This document shows positions 37,192 through 45,486 of a DNA stretch of 64,000 nt, piece by piece. The stretch spans positions 1 to 64,000 of the forward strand of contig NZ_KB892744.1 of NCBI RefSeq assembly GCF_000373925.1. Direction: 5' to 3'. The stretch's first letter is position 1. Every line of letters starts with the position of its first letter. A program made the translations under genes and the position numbers. This DNA is from Actinopolymorpha alba DSM 45243. GTDB lineage: Bacteria > Actinomycetota > Actinomycetes > Propionibacteriales > Actinopolymorphaceae. The notes beneath the pieces were generated by a model. The model was not told the origin of the DNA. It ran no database searches and saw only the letters and a list, made by a program, of their open reading frames with translations.

Positions 37192-38088
37192 TCATCCTTT
37201 GACGGCACCTTTGGCGGCTTCCATGATCTGGCGTTGCAGGATGAGGAAGAAGACGATGATCGGGATGACGGAGATGACGGTCCCGGCGCTCATCAGCCGC
37301 AGGTCGACCCCACCGATGCCCTTGAGGTAGGCGACGCCCAGCGACACCGGGTAGAGGTTCTGGTCGCTCAACACCACCAGTGGCCAGAGGAAGTCGTTCC
37401 AGACGTTGATGAACCCGAAGATCGCCACGATCGCCAGGGTGGGACGCGTCACCGGGAGCATGACGTGCCAGAAGACCCGCCACTCGTTGCACCCGTCGAT
37501 GCGGGCGGCGTCGGCGAGCTCCCTCGGCACCGAGGTGAACGCCTGCCGCAGCAGGAAGATCGCGAACACCGTGAGGAGATTGGGCAGCACCACACCCGCA
37601 TAGGTGTTCACCAGACCGAGCTGGTTGACGATCAGGTACTGCGGGATCAGCATCACCTCCATCGGCAGGAACATGGCGGCGACCAGCCCGAAGAAGATCA
37701 GCGTCCGCCCCCGGAATCTCATCGTGGCCAGGGGGTACGCCGTCAGGGCGCTGATCACCACGTTGGCCGGGACGATCAACACGATCAACAGGAACGAGTT
37801 CAGCAGGTACCGCGGGAACTCGATGGTCGTCCAGGCCCGGACGAAGGCGTCGACGATCGGGGGCCGGGGAATCAGGTCCGGCGGGTTGCTGAACACGTCC
37901 TGGTGCCCGGGTTTCAACGCTGTCGACAGCAGGACGACGAACGGGAGGACGAACACGACGCCGATCGCCACCAGCAACAGGTACAACCCGATGCGACGGA
38001 TGACGCGACTCGCCGGGAGCCGGGTACGGTTGTTGGTCGGAACGGCCTGCGCCGTCTCCACGGGGCCGGTCCCCACGCTGGCGGCCAT
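37192..38088 (-). CDS. carbohydrate ABC transporter permease (MalG-like)
   Basis: Protein of 298 residues from the ATG at 38088, overlapping the previous permease stop by one base. Six membrane helices; the cytoplasmic EAA loop reads ELADAARIDGCNEWRVFWHV MLPVTRP, as in CUT1 MalG-type permeases. It forms the channel with the permease upstream and receives sugar from the binding protein at 39093. No ATPase is encoded here, so a shared MsiK-type ATPase elsewhere is likely, as in many actinomycetes. Confidence 0.92.
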   Translation of the reverse strand: MAASVGTGPVETAQAVPTNNRTRLPASRVIRRIGLYLLLVAIGVVFVLPFVVLLSTALKPGHQDVFSNPPDLIPRPPIVDAFVRAWTTIEFPRYLLNSFLLIVLIVPANVVISALTAYPLATMRFRGRTLIFFGLVAAMFLPMEVMLIPQYLIVNQLGLVNTYAGVVLPNLLTVFAIFLLRQAFTSVPRELADAARIDGCNEWRVFWHVMLPVTRPTLAIVAIFGFINVWNDFLWPLVVLSDQNLYPVSLGVAYLKGIGGVDLRLMSAGTVISVIPIIVFFLILQRQIMEAAKGAVKG

Positions 38089-39017
38089 CAGTCCTCCGCC
38101 TTCTTCCCGAGACGGTAGTTGAAGGTCGACAGCACGACCAGGAAGAGCGCCATCACCAGGGCCGCGGCACTCGCGTACCCCATCCGGTGTCCCTCGAAGG
38201 CCTGTTGGTAGATGAAGTACCCGAGCGATGCGGTCCGGTTGCCCGGCCCACCATCGGTCAGCATGTAAACCGAGGTGAAGATCTGCATCGCCCCCATCAT
38301 CTCGAGCGTCAGCGCGACCGCCATGAACGGCCGGATCAGGGGCAGCGTCACGTGCCGCAGCCGGCCCCATGCGCCTGCACCGTCGACGGTGGCGGCCTCG
38401 TACAGGTCGCTCGGGATGGACTGGAGTCCGGCCAGGAAGATCATCATGTACGTGCCGGTCCCCTTCCAACCCTCGACGAAGATCAACGCACCCTGGGCGG
38501 TGTCGTGGTTCGTGAGGAAGTGGATGGGTTCGTCGATCAGGCCGATGGTCCGCAGCACACCGTTGATCACGCCCAGGTCGTCGTACACGAAGTTCCAGGC
38601 GACCGCGATCGCCACCATGGACGTGACCACCGGAAGGAAGTAGATCGTCCGGAAGAAGTGGATCGCCCGCATCTTCCGGTTGACCAGGATCGCCAGCAGC
38701 AGGGGCAACACGACCGTGAACGGGATCATGCCGACGAGGTACACCAGCGAGTTGCGGAAGGTCTCCCAGAACTCACTGCTGGAGAGCAGGCGTTCGAAGT
38801 TGGCCAGACCGATGAATTCCGGTGGATCGATGATGTCGTACTTGTAGAACGCCAACTGGACCGCCGAGCTCGCCGGCCACACGACGAACACGGCGAAGAG
38901 GAGCATCCCGGGAATGAGGAACAGGTACGGCGTCACCCACCGCTGCCCGATCGGCCGTTCGATGGGCCCCAGCCGAAGCCGGGATCGTCGGCTCGGGGCC
39001 GAGGATTGTGTCGTCAC
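38088..39017 (-). CDS. carbohydrate ABC transporter permease (MalF-like)
   Basis: Protein of 309 residues with a GTG start at 39017 (AGGA six bases upstream); the frame is open further upstream. Six membrane helices, with the EAA loop DLYEAATVDGAGAWGRLRHV TLPLIRP near residue 205. Partner of the MalG-like permease. Substrate is not readable, but context (xylanase, esterase, SIS and kinase genes) points to plant or amino-sugar oligosaccharides. Confidence 0.92.
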   Translation of the reverse strand: MTTQSSAPSRRSRLRLGPIERPIGQRWVTPYLFLIPGMLLFAVFVVWPASSAVQLAFYKYDIIDPPEFIGLANFERLLSSSEFWETFRNSLVYLVGMIPFTVVLPLLLAILVNRKMRAIHFFRTIYFLPVVTSMVAIAVAWNFVYDDLGVINGVLRTIGLIDEPIHFLTNHDTAQGALIFVEGWKGTGTYMMIFLAGLQSIPSDLYEAATVDGAGAWGRLRHVTLPLIRPFMAVALTLEMMGAMQIFTSVYMLTDGGPGNRTASLGYFIYQQAFEGHRMGYASAAALVMALFLVVLSTFNYRLGKKAED

Positions 39018-39092
39018 GATGCATCCTGGTCTCTCGCTGGTGGCCACTGAGGCTGCCCTCGACCTCACCGTTGGAGGTCGAGGGCTGGGGGC

Positions 39093-40457
39093 TCAGCCGG
39101 CCAGGATGGTGTCCCACTTCTTGGCCAGGTCCGCGAGCGCCGCCGTGGCGTCCGCCTTACCACCCAGGTAGGCCTTCATCCCCTCGTTGAACACCTTGGT
39201 CAGCTCGGAGTCGTGCTTGGTGCCGTACGACACGTAGGTGGTGTCGGGCAGCTCGGTGGCGATCATCTCCTTGGCCTTGTCGTCCAGCGGGCTCCCGGTC
39301 TTCTCCTTGAAGAACGGGTCCGCGATGGCCTTGAGCGACGACGGGTAGATCGGCACCAGCTTGCAGAAGTCGACCTGGTTCTTGGCGTTGGTGACAAACT
39401 GGATGAAGGCCGCCGCTGCTGCGGGGTTCTTCGACCCGGACGGTACGACGAGCGTCTGCATCCCGTCGAGCAGGAAGTTTCCCTGCGAGGTCGTCGGTGC
39501 CGGGGCCAGTTCGAGGTCGGCGTACGCCTTCGGTGCGTTCTTCTTCAGGAACGCCAGGATGTACGGAGTGCTGATCGTGAAACCGATCTGGCCCGAGTCG
39601 ATCCACTGCGGTGGGACGTTGGCCGACGACGTCGACCCCGGAGCGAGACCCTTCTTCACGTAGGTGTCCTTGTAGCGCTGGATGATCGCGGCGGCCTCCG
39701 GTGTGCTGAAGGCGGCGGACTTCTTGTCGTCGGAGATCATCGTGACGCCGTGGTAGCGCATCACCGTGTCCGACGGGATCATCGTGGTCCCGTAGACATG
39801 GGTGGTGTCGTAGATCTGCTGGGCCAGCTCGAGCACCTGGGAGTAGTCCTTGGGCGACTTGGCGTAGTCGAAGCCGGTCACCTTCGCCATCACGGACTTG
39901 CGGAAGAACATGATCGGGGCGCCGCCGTGGTACCACGGGATCGCCGCCTGCTTCCCGTCGATCTTGAACGGGTTGAGCATGCCGGGCACGTAGTCCGCGA
40001 ACTGGTCCGCCGGAAGCAGGGTGCCGAGGTCCGACAACTTGCCGGCGGCTCCGGCGACCAGCTTGTTGGTGATGTTCACCGCATCCGGGACGTTCGACGA
40101 CGCCAGTGCGGCCAGGAACTTCGCGTCGATCTGATCGCCGGGCACATCGACCCAGTCGATCTTGACGCCCGGGTGCGCCGTCTCGAACTCCTTGATCATC
40201 CCGGTGATGTAGTCGGAGTACACCTCCTTGAGGTTGATCGTCCAGAACACGACCTTGCCCGTGATCACGGTCGCGGACGGCGTCGCCGCGGCGCTGGGCG
40301 ACAAGGAAGCGGAGCTGCCCTTGTTGGCCCCGGACGTACCTGGCGCGCAGGCGCTCAGGCCGAGGGCCACCGCAGCGGCACCCGCTCCGGTCAACAACCG
40401 GCGGCGATTGAGGGTGACCCGCTCGAGGTGGCCCGACGGACCTTGCGGCTGGGACAT
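39093..40457 (-). CDS. extracellular sugar-binding lipoprotein (ABC family 1)
   Basis: Protein of 454 residues from the ATG at 40457, with GGGAGG six bases upstream. The signal combines a twin-arginine (LNRRRLLTGAGAAAVALGLS) with a lipobox Cys (LSAC), so it is a Tat-exported lipoprotein. The mature part is an SBP_bac_1 fold: VVFWTINLKEVYSDYITGMI, IPWYHGGAPIMFFRKSVM, LLDGMQTLVVPSGSKNPAAA. First gene of the importer operon, 130 bases from a TGGACTAGTCCA operator and divergent from gntR. Confidence 0.92.
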   Translation of the reverse strand: MSQPQGPSGHLERVTLNRRRLLTGAGAAAVALGLSACAPGTSGANKGSSASLSPSAAATPSATVITGKVVFWTINLKEVYSDYITGMIKEFETAHPGVKIDWVDVPGDQIDAKFLAALASSNVPDAVNITNKLVAGAAGKLSDLGTLLPADQFADYVPGMLNPFKIDGKQAAIPWYHGGAPIMFFRKSVMAKVTGFDYAKSPKDYSQVLELAQQIYDTTHVYGTTMIPSDTVMRYHGVTMISDDKKSAAFSTPEAAAIIQRYKDTYVKKGLAPGSTSSANVPPQWIDSGQIGFTISTPYILAFLKKNAPKAYADLELAPAPTTSQGNFLLDGMQTLVVPSGSKNPAAAAAFIQFVTNAKNQVDFCKLVPIYPSSLKAIADPFFKEKTGSPLDDKAKEMIATELPDTTYVSYGTKHDSELTKVFNEGMKAYLGGKADATAALADLAKKWDTILAG

Positions 40458-40586
40458 GAGCAACCTCCCGAAGTTGACGTGGTGCAATGCTTGACGGCGT
40501 ACGACGACTGGCGGAGGCGAACGGTGCACGGTGGGATCGTCACCGACCTCGGCGCCGACCAGCGTGCGGATGACTGTGGGCATGAG

Positions 40587-40598
40587 TGGACTAGTCCA
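40587..40598. promoter_or_regulatory. GntR-type operator in the importer/gntR divergent region
   Basis: TGGACTAGTCCA, a perfect 12-bp palindrome, lies between the binding-protein gene and gntR. A degenerate half-matching copy (CTGGTCCAGTCCAA) lies at about 40832, just before gntR. Same plan as the sites at 30973 and 41817. Confidence 0.7.
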
Positions 40599-40889
40599 AA
40601 AACGTCGGTAATGCTGCTCTGCCCAACTTGGTCTGTCAAGCATCGTGATCTCGCCGTGACCTCTGCGCCGCTGCCACGGAGTCGCAGACGCTCGAAGTAC
40701 GTCGCGAGTGGGAACGGTGCTAGATCGAACGCGTCATCGACGGGGACCGCAGCGGCGCGGCTCGCGTTATCCTCCCAGGCGGGACGATCGCCCGGCCATC
40801 GCCGGAACAGTCCTGCCGGCCAGGTTTGGTGCTGGTCCAGTCCAACGGCATCCGGCGCCCACCAGGCGCCGGGAGGAGGAATCGTCACG

Positions 40890-41690
40890 GTGGCCAACCG
40901 CAGCGAACCGTTCGACCCCACAGCGTACGGACTTCCCGCACAACTGGACGAGGACCAGCCCAAGGGCGATCAGCTGCGGGAGGCATTGGAAAGCCTGGCC
41001 GCCCACCTCGGTCCCGGCGCACCCCTGCCATCGGAACGGCAACTTGCGGACGCCTTCGGCGTCGCCCGCATGACGGTCCGCGGGGAGGTCCGCCGACTGG
41101 CTGCGGACGGCGTCATCCGGCTCCGCGCCCGCGCCGCCGCCATCGTCGCCGACCCGGCCGCGCCGCGGTACACGGTCGGCTATTCCTTCGCCCACGAGCT
41201 GGCGCGGCGCGGTAAACAGGCGGGCTCGATCGTCCAGGAGCACAACATCCTGCGAGTCACTCCCCGGCTCGCCGAACTGCTCGAGGTGCCCGCCGGGACC
41301 CGGGCGTTGCGGCTGGTCCGGGTGCGCACCGCCGACGGCCAGCCGACCGGCGTCGAGCGGCCCACGCTGTCGCTGGAACGCTTCCCCGGCCTGGAGGACG
41401 TGGACTTCGAGCACGCCTCCCTGTACGAGACGATCCGCGACCGCTGGGGGGCGGAGCCCAGCAGCGTCCAGGCCCACGTCACCGCAGTTCACCCGTCAGC
41501 GGACGACGCGGAGCTGCTCGGGATCGACGACGCGGTCCCGTGTTTGCTGGTGACGCTCGTGCAGCGGGACACGTCCGGTCAGGTGATCGAGGCCGGCCGG
41601 TCGATCTACCGGGGCGACCGTTACGACCTGGACATCAGCCGCCGCGCCACCACGCTGCCGATGCCGGCAGCGAAGACCGACCTGGCGTAG
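40890..41690 (+). CDS. GntR/HutC-family regulator with UTRA domain
   Basis: Protein of 266 residues from the GTG at 40890, with GGAGGAGG upstream. The winged helix has LGPGAPLPSERQLADAFGVA and RMTVRGEVRRLAADGVIRLR. The C-terminal UTRA effector domain has TVGYSFAHELARRGKQAGSI, PAGTRALRLVRVRTADGQPT, and ends RSIYRGDRYDLDISRR. HutC-type members bind sugar phosphates or sugars. The TGGACTAGTCCA palindromes on both sides are natural targets. It likely controls the importer operon, itself, and the SIS/kinase operon. Confidence 0.9.
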   Translation: MANRSEPFDPTAYGLPAQLDEDQPKGDQLREALESLAAHLGPGAPLPSERQLADAFGVARMTVRGEVRRLAADGVIRLRARAAAIVADPAAPRYTVGYSFAHELARRGKQAGSIVQEHNILRVTPRLAELLEVPAGTRALRLVRVRTADGQPTGVERPTLSLERFPGLEDVDFEHASLYETIRDRWGAEPSSVQAHVTAVHPSADDAELLGIDDAVPCLLVTLVQRDTSGQVIEAGRSIYRGDRYDLDISRRATTLPMPAAKTDLA

Positions 41691-41816
41691 CCATCGCCTG
41701 CGGCGGCGCGGGCCACCACCGGGCCGACCCGCGGCAGGGCCACCGAGAGCGGCGGCGCCACCACCTCTCGACAGATGCGGGACTGGGTCTTGCATTACCT
41801 CACCCCGGCGCTATTT

Positions 41817-41830
41817 TTGGACTAGTCCAA
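41817..41830. promoter_or_regulatory. GntR-type operator before the SIS operon
   Basis: TTGGACTAGTCCAA, a perfect 14-bp palindrome containing the same 12-bp core as 40587. It stands 64 bases before the remnant ATG at 41894 that once opened the downstream catabolic operon. Confidence 0.75.
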
Positions 41831-41893
41831 CTGCCGCCGATGGCCGCAGCGATCCGGATCTCTGTTTTCGCGCACCCCAAGAACGGACCTTCG

Positions 41894-42110
41894 ATGACGA
41901 CACCCCTGCCCGCCCCGAGGCCGGCGGATTTCCCACCACTGGAGTTTCCGTCGTTCACCGACGTCGCCGGCCGGACGCTGGGTGGCCAGGAGATCGAGGC
42001 CGTTACCGCTGTTCGCCGACAAGGGATGGCCGCGGGATACCGGCGAGCAAACCCACCTGTTCTTCGGCGTCAACTACCGGATGACCAAGCTGCAGGCCGC
42101 CGTCAACCGC
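41894..42110 (+). pseudogene. DegT/DnrJ/EryC1-type aminotransferase, two joined pieces
   Basis: MTTPLPAPRPADFPPLEFPS FTDVAGRTLGGQEIEAV gives the N-terminus. In another frame LFADKGWPRDTGEQTHLFFG VNYRMTKLQAAV follows, which is the sugar-aminotransferase block containing GxNxRMTELQAA. The middle, including the PLP lysine region, is deleted. It was probably the first gene of the operon. Confidence 0.6.
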
Positions 42111-42290
42111 GCAGTTACTGTTCGGCAGCGATGCAACCCTGATCGATCCCGCGTCGCACTGGGCCGGTACGCCGATGCCGGCCCGAGCCCGGAATCGGCG
42201 GAACTCATCTTCTGGCGCAACGCCAGCGCGCTGTTCGGCCTGAGCGTCGAGGGCTCCGGCTACACGCATTCCAGGGAGGTATCCGCATGA
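42111..42290 (+). pseudogene. amidohydrolase C-terminal fragment
   Basis: One frame gives LFGSDATLIDPASHW (the metal-site FGSDxxxIDPA of amidohydrolase_2 proteins). A shifted frame continues LGRYADAGPSPESAELIFWR NASALFGL and ends in a TGA overlapping the SIS-protein ATG. So a second operon gene survives only as its tail, still coupled to the next gene. Confidence 0.55.
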
Positions 42291-42961
42291 CGACTCCGTC
42301 CGCGAACGCATTCTTCGCGGCTGCAACAGATGTGCTCACCACCGCGATCGCGACCCAACGCGATGTGGTCGTGGAGGCGGGCCGGCGGATCGCTGCGACG
42401 ATCGATGCCGGCGGCAAGTGGTGGGTGTTCGGCACCGGTCACTCGCATCTACTGGTGGAGGAACTGTGGGGCCGGGCCGGCGGGATGACGGATCTGCATC
42501 CCATCCTGGAACCGTCGCTGATGCTCCACGAGGGTTTGCTCAAGAGCAGCTTGCTGGAACAGCAGTCGGGGCTTGCCGAGGTATTGCTCCAGCTGTACCC
42601 CATGGCGCCGGGCGACCTGCTGTTGGCGATCTCCAATTCCGGGCGAAACGCGGTGCCGGTGGAGGTGGCGACCCTCGCTCGGGAGCGCGGCGTGCAGGTG
42701 ATCGCGCTGACCTCGCTGGCCCATTCGCGGTCGGTCACCTCTCGTGCGCCGTCCGGGAAGCGGCTGTTTGAGGTCGCCGACCTGGTGATCGACAACTGCG
42801 GCGTTCCCGGTGATGCCGTCATCGAGCACTCCCCGCACCCCGTCGGCGCGACATCAACCATCGTCGGAGCGATGCTGCTGCAGGCGTTGTCGGTGGAGGT
42901 CATCGGCGAGCTCGAACGGCGCGGCCGGCCGGCTTCGACACTGTTGAGTCTGAACGCGTGA
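42287..42961 (+). CDS. SIS-domain sugar-phosphate-binding protein
   Basis: Protein of 224 residues, ATG at 42287 with AGGGAGGT upstream. WWVFGTGHSHLLVEELWGRA, GDLLLAISNSGRNAVPVEVA and VQVIALTSLAHSRSV form a single SIS fold with the phosphosugar-binding Ser cluster (ISNSG). It resembles the COG4821 group of stand-alone SIS proteins found with amino-sugar pathways. Its stop overlaps the GTG of the next gene (GTGA). Probably an isomerase or deaminase-like step on a phosphorylated amino sugar. Confidence 0.85.
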   Translation: MTTPSANAFFAAATDVLTTAIATQRDVVVEAGRRIAATIDAGGKWWVFGTGHSHLLVEELWGRAGGMTDLHPILEPSLMLHEGLLKSSLLEQQSGLAEVLLQLYPMAPGDLLLAISNSGRNAVPVEVATLARERGVQVIALTSLAHSRSVTSRAPSGKRLFEVADLVIDNCGVPGDAVIEHSPHPVGATSTIVGAMLLQALSVEVIGELERRGRPASTLLSLNA

Positions 42962-44085
42962 GCGGGGCGGCGATGTGGACCATCACCATCGGTTCAGTGG
43001 TCGTCACCCCGTCCCGGCAGGTGCCGCTCGGGGGTTTCGTGGCCCGGGTGGGGAACAGCACCGGCATCCTGGACGATCTGGAAGCCAACCTGATCGTGCT
43101 GACCGGTGCCGACGCGCACACGATCGCCTGGGTCGCCATCGATGCGCTGGCAGTGATGCCGGAACTCCGGACGGTCGTGGTGGATGCGGTCGTCGCGCTG
43201 ACGAACTGCACCGCCGACCAGGTGGTGGTGACGGCCTCGCACACCCATTCGGCGCCGTCCGGGTGGGTGGGGCAGATCCTGCCCGCCCTGCCCGCACCCG
43301 TCGATGACGAACTGCTCGCCGACCTGGGCGCCGCGATCGCCGGCATGCCGCTTCGTTCGACCACGGTGCGGCTGGAGACCTTCAGCGCGGCGATCGATGG
43401 CGTCGGTTCGAATCGTGCCCGTCCGGACGGTCCGTTCGACCCGACCAGTGTGGCCGTGATGGCTCGCGACGACACCGGTGTCCCGGTGGCGCTGCTCTAC
43501 GATTTCGCCTGCCATCCCACGGTTCTCGGCCCGGACAGTCGGGTGATCTCGGCGGACTGGGTGGGCGCAGCCCGGCGCGCCCTGCGCCGAGGGCTGGGCG
43601 CTGATGATCTCCCGGTTGTGTTCGCCCAGGGCTGCGCCGGTGACGTCAGCACCCGGTTCTACCGACAGGGCCGCCTGCCACCCGAGGTCGACCGGCTCGG
43701 ATCGCGGGTCGCAGAGTGGCTGCTCGCTGCCGCCGGGCGCGCGGAACCCTTGGCGGGCAACGGGATCCGACTCCGGCACGACGTGATCGAGCTTCCGTCC
43801 CGATGGGCGCCCGACTCGACGGTGACGGTCCCGATCTCGTCGGTGGATATCGGCGTACGGCGCTGGCTGACCGTTCCGGGCGAGGTGGTGGCGTCCTTCG
43901 GGATCGATATCACCGCCGCCCTTCCGCGCACACGGCTGGTCAGTTGCACCGATGGGTACATCGGGTATCTGGCGGACGCGAACTGCCATGCCGACGGCAG
44001 TTACGAGGCGTCGGCGTCCCCGTTGACGCTGTCCGACACGCTCGAGGTGTTCCGCCGGGTGGAGAAGCTGGGCAGGGACCAATGA
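42958..44085 (+). CDS. neutral/alkaline-ceramidase-like metal-dependent hydrolase (single domain)
   Basis: Protein of 375 residues from a GTG overlapping the SIS stop. VVVTASHTHSAPSGWVGQIL near residue 95 is the zinc-binding THxHxxP motif of neutral ceramidases, and LLYDFACHPTVLGPDSRVIS ADWVG contains the second metal His. VFAQGCAGDVSTRF follows. It lacks a signal peptide and the C-terminal Ig-like domain of true ceramidases. In sugar operons such cytosolic homologues probably hydrolyse another amide or N-acyl sugar. The substrate is uncertain. Confidence 0.8.
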   Translation: MSGAAMWTITIGSVVVTPSRQVPLGGFVARVGNSTGILDDLEANLIVLTGADAHTIAWVAIDALAVMPELRTVVVDAVVALTNCTADQVVVTASHTHSAPSGWVGQILPALPAPVDDELLADLGAAIAGMPLRSTTVRLETFSAAIDGVGSNRARPDGPFDPTSVAVMARDDTGVPVALLYDFACHPTVLGPDSRVISADWVGAARRALRRGLGADDLPVVFAQGCAGDVSTRFYRQGRLPPEVDRLGSRVAEWLLAAAGRAEPLAGNGIRLRHDVIELPSRWAPDSTVTVPISSVDIGVRRWLTVPGEVVASFGIDITAALPRTRLVSCTDGYIGYLADANCHADGSYEASASPLTLSDTLEVFRRVEKLGRDQ

Positions 44086-44408
44086 CCCTTCCCGACAGGA
44101 CCCCCGTCCGGGTCGGCATCGTCGGCACCGACAACTCGCACAGCGACACCCCCACTTGTCTCCGGCGCCGGGATCGACACGATCGTGGACGCCGCGATGC
44201 TGGTCGAGCCCGCCACGAGGACGGCGCCGTTCCACGTGACCGAGGTGTGGCCGCACCGCGTCGACACGGCCGACATCGAACTCGACCCGACTATCTGCTC
44301 CCTGGCCTGGAACAGATCGTGACCTTGTTGCGCACCGGGGTGACACCACTGTCGGTGGCGGAACTGCGCACCCCGGTCGATGTGCTGGGCCGGATCGCCG
44401 ACCAATAG
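44082..44408 (+). pseudogene. Gfo/Idh/MocA-type oxidoreductase remnant
   Basis: MTLPDRTPVRVGIVGTDNSH SD is the N-terminal dinucleotide fold start, overlapping the previous stop (ATGA). Most of the body is missing. Bases 44150-44300 carry a different frame (GIDTIVDAAMLVEPATRTAP). The last piece, LEQIVTLLRTGVTPLSVAEL RTPVDVLGRIADQ, matches the C-terminal helix of such dehydrogenases. Only fragments remain. Confidence 0.5.
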
Positions 44409-44529
44409 CCATCGAGCCGTAGCGACGGCGCCGACCTTCCGGTGACAAGGTCGAGGTCACGGTCGATTCACTTGCCGCGACCGGAATCGGACGGTAGGAG
44501 CTACTGAGGATTGTCGAGGAACCAATCGG

Positions 44530-45486
44530 ATGGTCGAAACGATGAAGAACCCCGTCGAGTCCGACAGTCGGGCGGACGGGCACGCTGTCGTGGACGTCGG
44601 CAAATCGGCGACGAGGATCCGTCTCCAGAGCCGCGGCATCACCGTCATCGGGCCGGGCGCCGCACCGGAATTCGCCGGTGCCCCCGACTCCGGGCAACGA
44701 CTCTTCGAGGTGGTGCGGTCGACCTGGGCGGGCGCGGTCTGCACGTCGCGGATCACGCAGCTCACGATCGGAAGCACATTCCTGCCCGATGCCGTCGGCA
44801 TCGCCGATGCCGTGGGGCGCCTGGCGGACCTGTTCCCCGGCGCCCGGATCTCCGTGTTCGCCGACGGCGTACTCTGCCACGCCGCGGCGCTGGGCGGGCC
44901 GGGCAGCGTCGTCAGCGCCGGAACCGGCGTCACGGTCGTCGGCGCGGACACCGAAGACCAGTTGTACCAACGGGATTCCTGGGGTCCCGACCTCGGCGAC
45001 CGCGGCAGCGCCGCGGAGATCGGCCGGGCCGGGCTGCGGCTCGCCTGCTCCGCGATCGACGGGGTGATGGCAGCGCCCCAACTGGTGTCCGCAGCCACCC
45101 GATGGCTGGGACGCCGACTGGAGACTTCGGCTGCCATCGACCTGCTGGCCAGACCCGACCGGGTGGAGCGGCTGGCGAACTTCGCGATGACGGTCTGCGA
45201 TCTCGCCGCCGACGGTGACCGGCAGGCGCACGAACTGATCGAGCATGCGACGGCCGAGGTCGCGGTGACGTGTGCGGCGATGGCACGGCGCATCGGCGAT
45301 CCCTCAGTGGTGCTCCTCGGGAGGCTCACCGAGATCCCGGTGTACCGGGAACTCCTCGGCACCGCACTCGCCGGCGCCGGACTGCAGGAGCGGCAACCGG
45401 TTTCGGCGGTCCTCGACGTATCGCCCGATACGGTCAACCGCAGGCAGTACCAACGGTGGGCCGGACGCTCACCGCTCCCCGATTGA
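44530..45486 (+). CDS. BadF/BadG/BcrA-type sugar kinase (N-acetylglucosamine-kinase-like)
   Basis: Protein of 318 residues. The ASKHA fold shows phosphate-1 VVDVGKSATRIRL, connect and phosphate-2 region GSVVSAGTGVTVVG, and SWGPDLGDRGSAAEIGRAGL RLA, the block typical of N-acetylglucosamine kinases (WGxxLGDEGS). The first motif has VDVGKS instead of the common GDGGGT/S, a moderate deviation. ATGs at 44530 and 44542 are both possible. It likely phosphorylates the imported amino sugar before the SIS protein acts. A 120-base gap separates it from the fossil upstream. Confidence 0.82.
   Translation: MVETMKNPVESDSRADGHAVVDVGKSATRIRLQSRGITVIGPGAAPEFAGAPDSGQRLFEVVRSTWAGAVCTSRITQLTIGSTFLPDAVGIADAVGRLADLFPGARISVFADGVLCHAAALGGPGSVVSAGTGVTVVGADTEDQLYQRDSWGPDLGDRGSAAEIGRAGLRLACSAIDGVMAAPQLVSAATRWLGRRLETSAAIDLLARPDRVERLANFAMTVCDLAADGDRQAHELIEHATAEVAVTCAAMARRIGDPSVVLLGRLTEIPVYRELLGTALAGAGLQERQPVSAVLDVSPDTVNRRQYQRWAGRSPLPD

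Noticed and set aside
39213-40889. Long N-terminal extension of the GntR frame
   Set aside because: It is antisense to the binding-protein gene. The GTG at 40890 with GGAGGAGG and the family start agree.
42994-45246. A 750-codon open minus-strand frame
   Set aside because: It lies antisense to the ceramidase-like and kinase genes and has no motifs; it is a G/C-bias artefact.
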